From Clostridia bacterium (lineage in GTDB: Bacteria; Bacillota; Clostridia; UBA1381): 64,000 nucleotides of DNA. A program made the translations under genes and the position numbers. Of the stretch, positions 35,713 to 46,000 are shown in pieces (position 1 is the first letter of the stretch; every line of letters begins with the position of its first letter). The DNA lies in the NCBI GenBank assembly GCA_900756545.1, contig CAAEKO010000034.1, forward strand, positions 1 through 64,000, given 5' to 3'. The notes beneath the pieces are model-generated. The model did not search any database, was not told where the DNA came from, and worked only from the letters and a program-made list of their open reading frames with translations.

Positions 35713-35801
35713 AATAACTTTGAATCCTCCAAGCCTGCACGCTTCACCTTTTGGTATATTATACTATAAAATTATTACAAAATCATGACATTCCTAAAAT
35801 T

Positions 35802-37250
35802 TTAATCTGCATGAGGCGTATATGGCAAATAAATTGAAAAAATACTGCCAACCTGTCCCTCACTGGAAACCTCAATCATACCGCCATGGAGAGTGACCGC
35901 TTCCTTGGCGATTGCAAGTCCCAGTCCTGTACCGCCGGTATCCCGTGCGCGGGAATCATCCAGCCGGTAAAACCGTTCAAAAATGTGTTCCTTTTCATTT
36001 TCCGGAATCCCCGGACCATTGTCCTCAATCCGGACAATAATATTATGGTCGTCTTTTGTCAGGCTCATTTTGACAAATCCGCCCGCCGGCGAATATTTAA
36101 TAGCGTTATCCGTTATATTGTAAACCGCCTCCCATATTTTGTCATAGTCTAATAAAATCGGCTCAAACGCTTCCCCGGCAAAATCCGTATAGAGGACAAT
36201 ATTCTTGGCCTCCGCATTCGGCGTCAGTTTCCGGCTGATCGCATTTAGCATCACTACAAAGTCCACTGGCGTCGGATTCAGATCATTCTGGTTAGAATCC
36301 AGCTTTGTCAAAGCCAGCAGCCGCTCCACGATCCGGGTGAGCCTGTCCACCTCTTCACTCAGGTCTCCCAGAAATTCCTTCGTCATAGCCGGGTCGGGGT
36401 CCGGAGCAGACACCACACTATCGCAAATCAGTTTTATCGTAGCCAGCGGCGTCTTCAGCTCATGGGATACATCGGAAACAAATTTCTTCCGCTTTTCCTC
36501 CAAATTCTCCAGCTCCGAACTCATAAAGTTTAGTGTTTGCGCCATTTGTGCCAGCTCATTGTGTCCTTTGACAGTAATCCGCTTATCAAAATTCCCTTTT
36601 GAAATTTCCTTCGCTACAGAAATAACCTCATCGACAGGCGATGTCACAATATAGGACATGCCTAAGCTCAGCATTCCCACCAGAATGCTAATCAAAGCTG
36701 AAAATAAAAATAGGTTCATTTTTATATAGCCAATGGTTTTGTCAATGTCGCTGACTGATTCAATTAGATATACCGCGCCGACGACTTTACCGCCGTTTTT
36801 CACGGGCACGGCAACAGACATCATGTGAACGTCACTATCCGTCTGGCTCAGAGCGTGGGCCTGATTTCCCTCAAAGGCAGTTTTCAGAATATCCCGCATG
36901 AATACCTTGCCGATCAAATCCGCCTCCTTGTTTGTGTCAAAAAGGACCGTATAAGCCGGATTGACTACAACGCCGCGGATACCAGAGCCTGCAAGCGGCT
37001 GGACAACACTGGCCTCAAGATTTTCCGCCTGCTCCTGAGACATATACGCCGGCAGTGTCTCGGAAATAATATTGGCTTTTGCGTAAAGTTTTACCTGTTC
37101 GCTTTGGTACAGGCTGTCGCTGAGCACGCTTAGGATATAAATACTCATTAAAACCAGCGTAATCATGATCACTACAAAATAAGTCGCCATCATACTCCAG
37201 CGCATAGAAGAAAAAAAGTGTTTAATCCTTTTTATAGTAATAGCCAACAC
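35802..37250 (-). CDS. HAMP sensor histidine kinase
   Basis: Encodes up to 482 aa (GTG 37250; start uncertain as it overlaps the regulator by 29 bp). Two membrane helices (about 20-44 and 178-202) flank an extracytoplasmic sensor of about 130 residues; a HAMP linker (203-255), the H-box with H263 (SDVSHELKTPLATI) and a HATPase domain with N-box (NITDNAIKYSP), DNGPGIP and GTGLGLAIAK follow. Architecture and partner resemble PhoR/WalK types. It phosphorylates the OmpR-type regulator encoded just upstream. Signal unknown. Confidence 0.93.
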   Translation of the reverse strand: MLAITIKRIKHFFSSMRWSMMATYFVVIMITLVLMSIYILSVLSDSLYQSEQVKLYAKANIISETLPAYMSQEQAENLEASVVQPLAGSGIRGVVVNPAYTVLFDTNKEADLIGKVFMRDILKTAFEGNQAHALSQTDSDVHMMSVAVPVKNGGKVVGAVYLIESVSDIDKTIGYIKMNLFLFSALISILVGMLSLGMSYIVTSPVDEVISVAKEISKGNFDKRITVKGHNELAQMAQTLNFMSSELENLEEKRKKFVSDVSHELKTPLATIKLICDSVVSAPDPDPAMTKEFLGDLSEEVDRLTRIVERLLALTKLDSNQNDLNPTPVDFVVMLNAISRKLTPNAEAKNIVLYTDFAGEAFEPILLDYDKIWEAVYNITDNAIKYSPAGGFVKMSLTKDDHNIIVRIEDNGPGIPENEKEHIFERFYRLDDSRARDTGGTGLGLAIAKEAVTLHGGMIEVSSEGQVGSIFSIYLPYTPHAD

Positions 37251-37908
37251 CCCATTTTGTCTTAATGTAATTCGGTTCCGCCGGGTTTTCTTCTATTTTT
37301 TCACGCAGGCGCCGGATATGTACATCCACTGTCCGTACATCTCCCGGATAGTCGAAGCCCCATGCAATATCCAAAAGGTTTTCCCGGGTATAGACCTTAC
37401 CGGGATTTTTCACAAACAGCTCTAACAGATCAAACTCCTTGCCCGTCAGTTCTATAACCTTATCCTTGATCATAACCCGTCGGAAGTTATAATCCAGCGT
37501 AATATCGCCGGAAATCACCATGTCCTTATTGTTTCCATTCTTAGGCACAGGGTTTACCCGCCGGAGAATCGCTTTGATCCGGGATGTGACCTCGCGAATG
37601 TTGAACGGCTTCGTAATATAATCATCCGCTCCATATTCCAAGCCCAGAATTTTGTCAATATCTTCACTCTTGGCGGTCAGCATTATGATGGGGACATCGG
37701 AAAATCCCCGCACTGTCCGGCAGACAGTAAGCCCATCCATTTTGGGCAGCATCAAATCTAAAAGGATCAGATCAATACTTTCATCATGGGCAAGCCGTAC
37801 AGCCTCTTCCCCGTCAAACGCCGCAACAACCTGATATCCTTCCTGCTCCAAATTGAATTTTATCCCCTTTACCAATAGTTTTTCGTCATCAACAACCAGG
37901 ATTTTCAT
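37222..37908 (-). CDS. OmpR/PhoB-family response regulator
   Basis: Encodes 228 aa: receiver domain (1-118) with acidic pair D7/D8, phospho-acceptor D51 (LLDLMLPKMDG), T and K of the switch (MLTAKS, ITKPF), then a winged helix (about 130-226; ELTGKEFDLLELFVKNPGKV, VDVHIRRLREKIE). First gene of a regulator-kinase pair with a 29-bp overlap. Length and motifs agree with WalR/PhoP types, but the target regulon cannot be derived here. Confidence 0.95.
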   Translation of the reverse strand: MKILVVDDEKLLVKGIKFNLEQEGYQVVAAFDGEEAVRLAHDESIDLILLDLMLPKMDGLTVCRTVRGFSDVPIIMLTAKSEDIDKILGLEYGADDYITKPFNIREVTSRIKAILRRVNPVPKNGNNKDMVISGDITLDYNFRRVMIKDKVIELTGKEFDLLELFVKNPGKVYTRENLLDIAWGFDYPGDVRTVDVHIRRLREKIEENPAEPNYIKTKWGVGYYYKKD

Positions 37909-37937
37909 CTTTCATTATGTCCTTTCTCAAAAATGAT

Positions 37938-38354
37938 CTATTCCACGCAAATATCATCCTTGATATCTGCAAATTTTTTCTCACCAATACCAGATACCTT
38001 CATAATGTCTTCAATCACTTCAAACGCCCCATGCTCCTCACGGTATTTGATGATCCGCTCAGCAATCTTCTCTCCAATGCCGTCTAGTTTGTCCAGCTCT
38101 TCAGCTGCAGCGGTATTAATATTTATCTTTTCTTTGACCGCCTGCTGTACAGGTTCTCCCGGAATTACTGTTTCCGCCGGCGCCATGGTTTTCTCCATAT
38201 CTGCCGGCACAGGCGAAGCCTGGGCTACGCCTGCATTTGCCAGCGTGTCATCTGTTATCATAAAATGCCGGGGCTTATTGGTTTCAATCATAACACCTAC
38301 GGCAAAAGCCGCCGCAAAAAGAACCGCTCCAAGAATAAACGTCTGCTTTTTCAA
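37938..38354 (-). CDS. ComEA-like membrane-anchored helix-hairpin-helix protein
   Basis: Encodes 138 aa from TTG 38354, set by GGGAGG 8 nt upstream. An N-terminal membrane segment (QTFILGAVLFAAAFAVGVMI) is followed by a Pro/Ala linker and a tandem helix-hairpin-helix domain (ININTAAAEELDKLDGIGEK, IAERIIKYREEHG, IMKVSGIGEKKFADI), the ComEA DNA-binding module. ComEA takes up DNA in competent Gram-positives. It is short and lacks a comEC neighbour here, so a related DNA-binding role is possible. Confidence 0.85.
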   Translation of the reverse strand: MKKQTFILGAVLFAAAFAVGVMIETNKPRHFMITDDTLANAGVAQASPVPADMEKTMAPAETVIPGEPVQQAVKEKININTAAAEELDKLDGIGEKIAERIIKYREEHGAFEVIEDIMKVSGIGEKKFADIKDDICVE

Positions 38355-38461
38355 GCCGACAACCTCCCACCACACCATAATCTTTTCTTAATAGTATATC
38401 ATATCTGGCCATAGAATTTCCACTATTTTTTATAATTTTTTTTATAAATGTTTCAAAAATA

Positions 38462-38490
38462 TTGCAAAAAGATTATTTTTCCGTTATAAT
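38462..38490 (+). promoter_or_regulatory. Promoter of the D,D-carboxypeptidase gene
   Basis: TTGCAA (38462-38467), 17 bp, TATAAT (38485-38490), 59 nt before the ATG. Confidence 0.85.
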
Positions 38491-38549
38491 GTATATATTG
38501 TGTAAATTTTGAGAAAAAGGTATACAATATCTATCTTCAGGAGGTATGT

Positions 38550-40157
38550 ATGAAAAACCGATTACTGTACGCATTAATGACAGTTGTTCTGTCTGTTTCT
38601 ATAACTTTGCCGGCGTTGGCCGCGCCCAGCGCATCGCCGTCGCCGTCGGCAAAAACGGATACAGAGGAGACTTCGCCGTCACCATCGGCAAAGTCGGACA
38701 AGGAAAGTCCTTCCCCATCTCCGAAAAAAGCGAGTCCCTCCCCCTCTGCAAAGGCAAATGAGGATGATGCGGATAAAGACAAAAAATCTTCAGCTTCACC
38801 ATCGCCCACAGCAAAAAAGGAGGATACAAGCAGTAATAAGGCAGATAACAGCAAAGAAGATCAGGAAGACGAAAGGCAAGACCCTTCCGTTTTCCCAACA
38901 GTTCATGCCGAAGCGGCTCTATTGCTGGATATGAACACTGGCGCCGTGGTATATGCTAAAAATGAAAAACAGAAAATGTATCCTGCCAGTACCACCAAAA
39001 TCCTGACCGCGATTCTGGCTCTGGAAAAAGGAAATCTGTCTGATATTGTAGTCGCTACAGAAGAGGCCATTTCCCCAATCACCAAGGAACACTCCCAAAT
39101 GGGAATTCTGGTTGGCGAAGAGCTTACGGTTGAACAGCTTTTATATGCCCTTCTGGTCAGTTCAGCCAACGACGCGGCAAATGTCCTTGCGGTGCATATC
39201 GGCGGCAGTATCAGTGGATTTGTTGATATGATGAATGCCAGAGCCCGTGAGCTGGGCGCCATGGATTCCAATTTCGTTAATCCACATGGATTTCACGACG
39301 CTAACCACTATACTACGGCCAGCGATTTGGCAACTCTTGCCCGGTATGCCATGAAAAACGAGAAATTCCGAGAAATTGTAGCTACAAAAACTTATGATAT
39401 GCCGCCGACAAACAAATATGAGAAAAATAGAAAACTGTCCTCTACCAATCATCTTGTCAGCAAATACCGCAACACCAGTCTGTTCTACAAATATGCTACC
39501 GGCATCAAGACGGGACATACGGATGAGTCTGGAGATTGTCTGGTTGCTTCAGCCACCAAGGGGGATATCAACCTTTTGTCCGTACTATTAGGCTGTGAAA
39601 ATGAGGACAACAAGGAAAAAGCCTATTCCTTTACAGATACTACCGCTTTGTTTGAACATGTTTTCAACAACTTTAAATATCATAAAATTGCCTCTACTAC
39701 TGAAGTCGTGGCAGATTCCAATGTTTATGAGGCAAAAAAACGAATCCGGGTAACCTTAGGCCCGGCGCAGAACGTAGAAATGCTCCTGCCTAACGACACT
39801 GATCCCAACGAGATCAAAGCGGAAACCACCTTAAATGAAAAAATTGCGGCTCCCATCAAGCAGGGTGAAGTTTTAGGGCACATCCAATATACACTTAACG
39901 GCAAGACTCTTATTTCCACCGACTTAATTGCGCTGAATGAAGTCAAACGGGACGAAATCATCCATGTGATCAATAGCATCCTGCGGGTTCTTTTAAATCC
40001 TTTTGTATTGATCCCAGTTATCGGTATCATTTTACTTTTAATCTATATCAATATCAATCGCCGCAAACGCCGCAAACAACGGCGCAGCCGACTGACCTAT
40101 ACTACCCGGCAGGATCGTCAAAGTACGAATTCCCATTATCAGCGACGCCGAAAATAA
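38550..40157 (+). CDS. D-alanyl-D-alanine carboxypeptidase (S11), Pro/Ser-rich N-linker, C-terminal anchor
   Basis: Encodes 535 aa. Signal peptide to about residue 25; a 90-residue low-complexity linker with repeated SPSPSAK units; then a penicillin-binding S11 domain with S147-T-T-K150, S205-A-N207 and a KTG (about 321-323, GIKTGHTD). A PBP5-type C-terminal domain is followed by a membrane helix (about 472-495) and a basic tail (NRRKRRKQRRS). It trims the terminal D-Ala of peptidoglycan stem peptides. The N-terminal linker is unusual for the family and would hold the domain away from the membrane or in the wall. RBS AGGAGG. Confidence 0.93.
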   Translation: MKNRLLYALMTVVLSVSITLPALAAPSASPSPSAKTDTEETSPSPSAKSDKESPSPSPKKASPSPSAKANEDDADKDKKSSASPSPTAKKEDTSSNKADNSKEDQEDERQDPSVFPTVHAEAALLLDMNTGAVVYAKNEKQKMYPASTTKILTAILALEKGNLSDIVVATEEAISPITKEHSQMGILVGEELTVEQLLYALLVSSANDAANVLAVHIGGSISGFVDMMNARARELGAMDSNFVNPHGFHDANHYTTASDLATLARYAMKNEKFREIVATKTYDMPPTNKYEKNRKLSSTNHLVSKYRNTSLFYKYATGIKTGHTDESGDCLVASATKGDINLLSVLLGCENEDNKEKAYSFTDTTALFEHVFNNFKYHKIASTTEVVADSNVYEAKKRIRVTLGPAQNVEMLLPNDTDPNEIKAETTLNEKIAAPIKQGEVLGHIQYTLNGKTLISTDLIALNEVKRDEIIHVINSILRVLLNPFVLIPVIGIILLLIYININRRKRRKQRRSRLTYTTRQDRQSTNSHYQRRRK

Positions 40158-40188
40158 AAGCAGGCACATTAAGTGCCTGCTTTTATTT
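40156..40188. terminator. Bidirectional terminator between convergent genes
   Basis: AAAGCAGGCAC/GTGCCTGCTTT with a 5-nt loop and A/T runs on both sides. Confidence 0.9.
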
Positions 40189-41925
40189 TTACAGTCCCAG
40201 TTGTTCTTTCAAATCCACTAATACATTTTGGACAACCTTCTCCGCAGAAGACATACTCTCCTGTGAGGAGGCCAGATATATCTTGATCTTCGGCTCAGTA
40301 CCGGACGGCCGGACAATGAAGTAAGTCTTGCCGTCTGACAGGTCATATTTTAACACATCGGATTTAGGCAGCCCCTCAATAGGCGTTTCCACACCATTCT
40401 TTTCAGTTATTTTCTGTGTTTTGTAATCTGCGCAGGAAACCACTTCCATCCCATTGACCAATAACGGCGGCTGTTCCCGAAGCTGCTGCATCAGAGCCGC
40501 CATTTTCTCCATGCCGTCCTTACCAGGCATCGTGAAGGAAACAGTATGCTCGTAGTAAAATCCATATTTCTGGTAAATCTCCTGCATAGCCTCATACAGA
40601 GACATGTTTTTCGTTTTGTACCACGCCGCCATTTCCGCAATCAGCATAGTCGCCGCTACGCCATCCTTGTCTCTGGCATACGTTCCGGGCAGACAGCCGT
40701 AGCTTTCCTCAAAGCCAAATAAATAGGTATATTGCTTTGTCTCTTCGTACTCTGTCATTTTCTCGCCAATATACTTAAATCCAGTCAGCACGTCCACAAC
40801 CGCTGCGCCATATGCCTTGGCAATCGCCGCAGCAAGCTCTGTTGTCACAATCGTTTTTATAATAACGCCGTTTTTCGGCAAATTACCCGCTGCTTTCCGG
40901 GACGCCAGAATATATTCTGTCAGTAGTGCGCCAGTCTGGTTTCCCGTCATGGTCTGGTAAACGCCGTCCTTGTCCCGGACAACGATCCCTACCCTATCAC
41001 AGTCTGGGTCTGTGCCGATAATCAGGTCAATATCGTTCTTCTTTGCCATTTCAATGGCGATAGAAAAGCCTTCCTTATCCTCTGGATTCGGTGACTTCAC
41101 TGTAGGGAAATTGCCGTCCTCGGTATCCTGTTCCTTGACTATCAGAACGTTCTGGAAGCCCATTTCCTTCAAAATGGTCTGGACAGGCCGGCTGCCCGTA
41201 CCGTGGAAAGGTGTATAGATCAGCTTGAAGCTGTCCGCTACAGCCTTCACTGCATCTGGGTTCAGCTGCTGCTTCTTGATGGTTTCAATAAACTTTTTGT
41301 CCTGTTCAGCACCGACCATCTCCACCATACCGTTTTCTAATGCTTCGTCCAGATTGATCAGACGAATATCATCGAAAATATCGAAGCTGCCGATCGCATC
41401 CAAAACTACAGCCGCTCCATCTGGCGGAAGCTGGCAGCCATCGCCGCCATAAACCTTATAGCCGTTATATTCCTTAGGGTTATGGCTTGCAGTGATCATA
41501 ACGCCTGCAGCGCATCCTAGTTCCCGGATTCCGAAGGATACCTCCGGCACGGAATGTACCTTGTCAAAAAGATATGCCTTTACACCATTAGCCGCAAATA
41601 CGCGTGCTGATTCCTCCGCAAATACGCGGGAGAAATTCCGGGTATCATAGCCGATCAGTACCCCGGCCTTAGCCTGCTTTTCACCCAGTCCCAGCACATA
41701 TTTTGAAACACCCTGGCTTGCCCGGCGAACAGTGTATATGTTCATTCGGTTTATCCCGGCGCCCAAGATACCCCGCATCCCACCTGTACCAAACTCTAAT
41801 TCCCGGTAAAACCGTTCCTCTATCTCTTTTTCATCACCCGCGATTGCCGCTAATTCTTTTCTAGTCTCCTCATCCACTACCGGAGACGCACTCCAGCGCA
41901 AATACTCAGCTTTATAGTCTGCCAA
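40189..41925 (-). CDS. Phosphoglucomutase/phosphomannomutase-type phosphosugar mutase
   Basis: Encodes 578 aa from TTG 41925 (GGAGGTG 7 nt upstream; the ORF extends further without a site). The catalytic Ser is S147 in TASHNPKEYNGYK, the Mg-binding loop is DPDCDR and the sugar loop contains GFEESYGC; a C-terminal phosphate-binding loop reads RPSGTEPKIKIY. It converts hexose 1- and 6-phosphates for envelope polysaccharide and glycogen metabolism. Length and insertions fit PgcA-like alpha-phosphoglucomutases. Convergent with the carboxypeptidase gene. Confidence 0.95.
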   Translation of the reverse strand: MADYKAEYLRWSASPVVDEETRKELAAIAGDEKEIEERFYRELEFGTGGMRGILGAGINRMNIYTVRRASQGVSKYVLGLGEKQAKAGVLIGYDTRNFSRVFAEESARVFAANGVKAYLFDKVHSVPEVSFGIRELGCAAGVMITASHNPKEYNGYKVYGGDGCQLPPDGAAVVLDAIGSFDIFDDIRLINLDEALENGMVEMVGAEQDKKFIETIKKQQLNPDAVKAVADSFKLIYTPFHGTGSRPVQTILKEMGFQNVLIVKEQDTEDGNFPTVKSPNPEDKEGFSIAIEMAKKNDIDLIIGTDPDCDRVGIVVRDKDGVYQTMTGNQTGALLTEYILASRKAAGNLPKNGVIIKTIVTTELAAAIAKAYGAAVVDVLTGFKYIGEKMTEYEETKQYTYLFGFEESYGCLPGTYARDKDGVAATMLIAEMAAWYKTKNMSLYEAMQEIYQKYGFYYEHTVSFTMPGKDGMEKMAALMQQLREQPPLLVNGMEVVSCADYKTQKITEKNGVETPIEGLPKSDVLKYDLSDGKTYFIVRPSGTEPKIKIYLASSQESMSSAEKVVQNVLVDLKEQLGL

Positions 41926-42042
41926 AATGAAACACCTCCAACTTTTTCTTTTTATAGTATACACAAATTTTGGCATTTATGCAATGGTTTTTATAAAATC
42001 TTCCAGCAAAAATCCGCCATAAGATTACGGCGGATTATATTT

Positions 42043-42876
42043 TTATCTATTCTCCTCTGGGAAGGATACAAGCTCCTGTTCCAGGCCGTATATAATTGTA
42101 GCTACAGCATTTGCGTTATTGTCTGTACTGATAAAATCTGCTGTATTCAAAAGCTCTGGGATTGCATTGGCTACTGCCACACCGATTCCGGCATTCTGAA
42201 CCAGAGCCAGGTCATTTTCATTATCCCCGATCCCAATCGTCCTGTTTTTATCTATTCCCAGATATTCGGCCAGAATCATCAACGCCGCGCCCTTAGAAGC
42301 ACCCTTGGGAAGCATTTCGTAAAAGTGGCTGCTGCTCTGCATAAAATCATAATGACGCGTAAAATACGAAGTCAATAATCCATTTTTTACAATAGGCAGT
42401 TCATCCGCTTCCTGCAAGAACAACACTTTTTTCCATGGCTCTAAAATCTCATGGTAATCCCTCTCATTGGACGGCAGCCTTTCATCCTGCTGGTGCTGCG
42501 ACACAATCTGATTACTCTTGCAAAAATAAATCTTATCGCTGACACAGACCTCAATCCCTGCGAAAGGATAGGTTTCATCTACAAACTCTACAACCTTGAC
42601 AGCATTTTCATCCAGGAACGTTTCCCATACCATTTTTCCTGATTCTGTATCATAAATCCCGCTGCCGTTAAAGCAAATCACCGGCGCGTTCGGAATGATC
42701 TGTTCAAGCGGCGCGCCAAGCCCCGCCACCGCCCGGCCTGTGGCAAAGGTAAAAAGACCGCCTTCCCGTTTAAAGTAATCAATGGCCTCCCGGTTTTCCG
42801 CTGAAACCCGTTTATCCGCCGTTAAAAGCGTATCATCCAAATCACTGCACAAAAGTATACCGCTAAATTTTCCCAT
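42043..42876 (-). CDS. HAD-superfamily Cof-type sugar phosphatase
   Basis: Encodes 277 aa from ATG 42876 (AAGGAG 9 nt upstream); an ORF extension to 43128 runs into the divergent helicase promoter and is rejected. HAD motif I is D12-L-D-D-T (LLCSDLDDTLL), motif II and the Cof-type cap follow, motif IV is GDNENDL with GIGVAVANAIPELL. Family members dephosphorylate sugar phosphates, FMN or pyridoxal-P; substrate not predictable. Divergent from the SNF2 helicase gene. Confidence 0.93.
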   Translation of the reverse strand: MGKFSGILLCSDLDDTLLTADKRVSAENREAIDYFKREGGLFTFATGRAVAGLGAPLEQIIPNAPVICFNGSGIYDTESGKMVWETFLDENAVKVVEFVDETYPFAGIEVCVSDKIYFCKSNQIVSQHQQDERLPSNERDYHEILEPWKKVLFLQEADELPIVKNGLLTSYFTRHYDFMQSSSHFYEMLPKGASKGAALMILAEYLGIDKNRTIGIGDNENDLALVQNAGIGVAVANAIPELLNTADFISTDNNANAVATIIYGLEQELVSFPEENR

Positions 42877-43023
42877 GGTAACACGCTCCTTTCTATCTTT
42901 TCTTATATTATATTCGTCCCGCCCATATTTGGCAATTCGCAAAGTAATCCAATTTTTTGGCAGGATTCCATATGTTTTTGTGGAATTTGCGTGTATAAAA
43001 AGGAAAAAATTGTGAACAGCATA

Positions 43024-43052
43024 TTGTAATAACCGTTTTTCTGTGCTATAAT
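43024..43052 (+). promoter_or_regulatory. Promoter of the SWIM-SNF2 gene
   Basis: TTGTAA (43024-43029), 17 bp, TATAAT (43047-43052), 30 nt before the start. Confidence 0.8.
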
Positions 43053-43081
43053 AAAAAGATATTGATGAGGAGGTGGAGCCT

Positions 43082-46000
43082 TTGAAAATTACAGACGAGG
43101 AGATTAAACGCATCTGTTCCGCCACCATGTATAAGCGCGGCCTGGAATATTATAAAGAGGGACGCGTGCATATCCGTCTGCGGGAAGAAAGCGCGGTAAG
43201 CGCGTGGATTGACGGTTCAGAAACCTATAATGTCCGTATCATGTTCCAAGATGACAAAATCCAGGACTGCCTCTGTACCTGTCCCTACTACCAAACTATG
43301 GGCTCGCCCTGTAAGCATATCGTCGCGACTCTGAAGCTCCGGCAAAGTGAGCTGGCCGAAGGCGAGATTTTTCGCGACGATAATGACCGCATTGCGTCAA
43401 TGCTGTGCAATGCTTTCGAAAAAAACGCCACGCCCAAAAAAAAGCTGCATTTGGGACTGGTATTATATATTACAAAGGATGCGCAAAGAGTATGTAAATA
43501 CGCTGCGGCGCTCAAGATTGGTGAAGATGTGCCTGAATTGATTCGGGGCGCTGAAAACTTCTTAGACTGCTATATCAACGGCCGTGTGTTTAAGCTATCT
43601 AAGCACCAAAGCCTGGAGCTTATCCAATACGAATTTGAAGACGCTGACCGGGCAGTGCTTCAGGTATTGTCCGAGGCCTACCAAAATATGGCGGTGAACT
43701 CACCCGTATATACCCAAAGGCTTGGTGAGACTACCTTTGGCCCATTGACGATGGCCCGGCTTCTGCCGCTATTGGAGCATATTGACTGCACATATGTCAT
43801 TGACGGTATCGTCCAGCCTGAATTACGGGTTCGGCATGAAAATCCTGATATTTTAGTTGACGTCAGCGCGTCCGGCGAGGAAATCAATATTTCCGTATGG
43901 GAAAGCGGGCTTGCTCTTCTGCCGGATGGAAGCTGGTTCTTCTACGAGGGGGATATCTTCCACACAACGCCCGACTGGCGGCAATGGTTTATGCCTATTT
44001 ACCGTTCCCTGATCTGGGAAAGCCGGACACAGATCGATTTTAAGGGTGAAAACGCCATCCGGTTTGCCGCCGGTGTTTTGCCCCAGCTCCGCGGAAAACA
44101 GGGCGTAATCACTGCCGGACTAGAGGATATGGTCATTGATGAGGCGCCGAAATTTTCTTTATATTTTGATCGGTATGGAGACGGAATATGCTGTGTTGTA
44201 ATCGCATATTACGGCGCGGTTTCTCTGCGTTTACCTACCGCTGTACAGCCTAACAGCAAAATCATTATCCGCGACATAGAAAAGGAGTCCGAGATTTTAT
44301 CCTATTTTTCAGGCTTCACTCTGCGCAATGAAACCTTTTATTTAGCTGACGAAGATAGTCTTTATACGTTCCTTTTCCACAGTTTCCCGATTTTGCAGGA
44401 ACTTGCTGATGTGCATACAAGCGATGCTTTTCTGTCAATGCGCATTGCTGATCCGCCGTCTATCCAAAGCAGCGTTCGGTTGAATACACAGGTGGATCTT
44501 TTAGAATTTTCCTTCCAATCCTCTCTGTCTGCGGCAGAAATCATCGGGATTTTACAGGCTATACGGATGAAAAGCCCCTATTACCGCCTGCCGGATGGTA
44601 AATTCCTGAATTTGAAGGAACGGGCACTGCCAGGCCTTTCCCTGCTGGACAGTCTAGGCTTTGAAGACCGTGATGTACAAAATGGCACAAAACCGCTGTC
44701 AAAATTCCATCTGCTATACCTGTCTGGGCTGGTGCAGACTGGAGCAGTGACGGCAAACCCGGAATTTATGCAGTTTATAAGGGATATCCGCAGTATTCGC
44801 GCAAATATACCCCCTGAGCTGGACAAAGTCCTTCGAGATTACCAAAAGGACGGGGTACACTGGATGAAGCAGCTGACAGAACTGGGCTTTGGAGGAATAC
44901 TTGCCGATGATATGGGACTGGGAAAGACCCTGCAGGTCATTGCCTTTGTCCTGAGTGAAAAGCCGTCGCGGCCCGCTCTAATCGTAACACCCAGCGCGCT
45001 AACGTACAACTGGCTGAATGAGATCAATCGTTTTGCACCGGACGCCCGGGCAAAAATTATTGACGGACTCCGGGAAGAACGGGAGGAAAAGCTGAAGAAG
45101 CTTGACGGTTATGACTTCATCATCACCTCTTATCCTCTGCTCAGGCGCGATTTACCTGTATACAGGGCTTTAACGTTTTCCTTTTTCTTTATTGATGAGG
45201 CCCAGCACATCAAAAATCCACAGACCATGAGCGCAAAGGGTGTTAAAAAAATACAGGCCGATCATTATTTCGCTCTAACTGGAACGCCAGTAGAAAACTC
45301 CCTGACAGAGCTATGGTCTATCTTCGATTTTGTGATGAGGGGGTATTTGTACAGCCATAAGGAATTTATTGAAAAATTTGAGAAGCCAGTGGTCAAGGAT
45401 AACGACCAAGCAGCTTTGACTGACTTACAGCGTCGTATCCGTCCTTTCATCCTGCGCAGGATGAAAGAGGACGTCTTATCTGAACTTCCAGAGAAGATTG
45501 AAAATACAGTTTACGCCGATTTTGAGCCAGAACAGAGGAAGCTATACGAAGCGTTCATGGCTACTGCACGCAGTGAAGTAGACGCCATTCTCCAGACCGG
45601 CGACAGCCGGATGCGCATTCTGACTCTGCTTATGCGGCTGCGGCAAATCTGCTGTCATCCCCGGCTATTTGATGAAAACTATACCAAGGAAAGCGGCAAG
45701 CTCTTGCTTTTAGAGGAATTGTTATCCTCAGCGATCGCTTCCGGGCATCGGGTACTCCTGTTTTCACAGTTTACCTCCATGCTATCTATTATCCAAAAGC
45801 GTTTGGACAAAAAGGAAATTACTTACTTCTATCTGGACGGCAGTACGCCCAGCTCCCAGCGGACAGAGATGGCAAGCCGTTTCAATGCGGGAGAAAAGAA
45901 TGTATTCCTGATTTCCCTTAAGGCTGGCGGCACCGGACTGAATCTAACCGGAGCGGACATGGTGATCCACTACGATCCCTGGTGGAATCCGGCGGTCATG

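Noticed and set aside
42877..43128. N-terminal extension of the HAD phosphatase
   Set aside because: It runs through the divergent helicase promoter and lacks family similarity; MGKFSGILLC behind AAGGAG is the normal HAD start.
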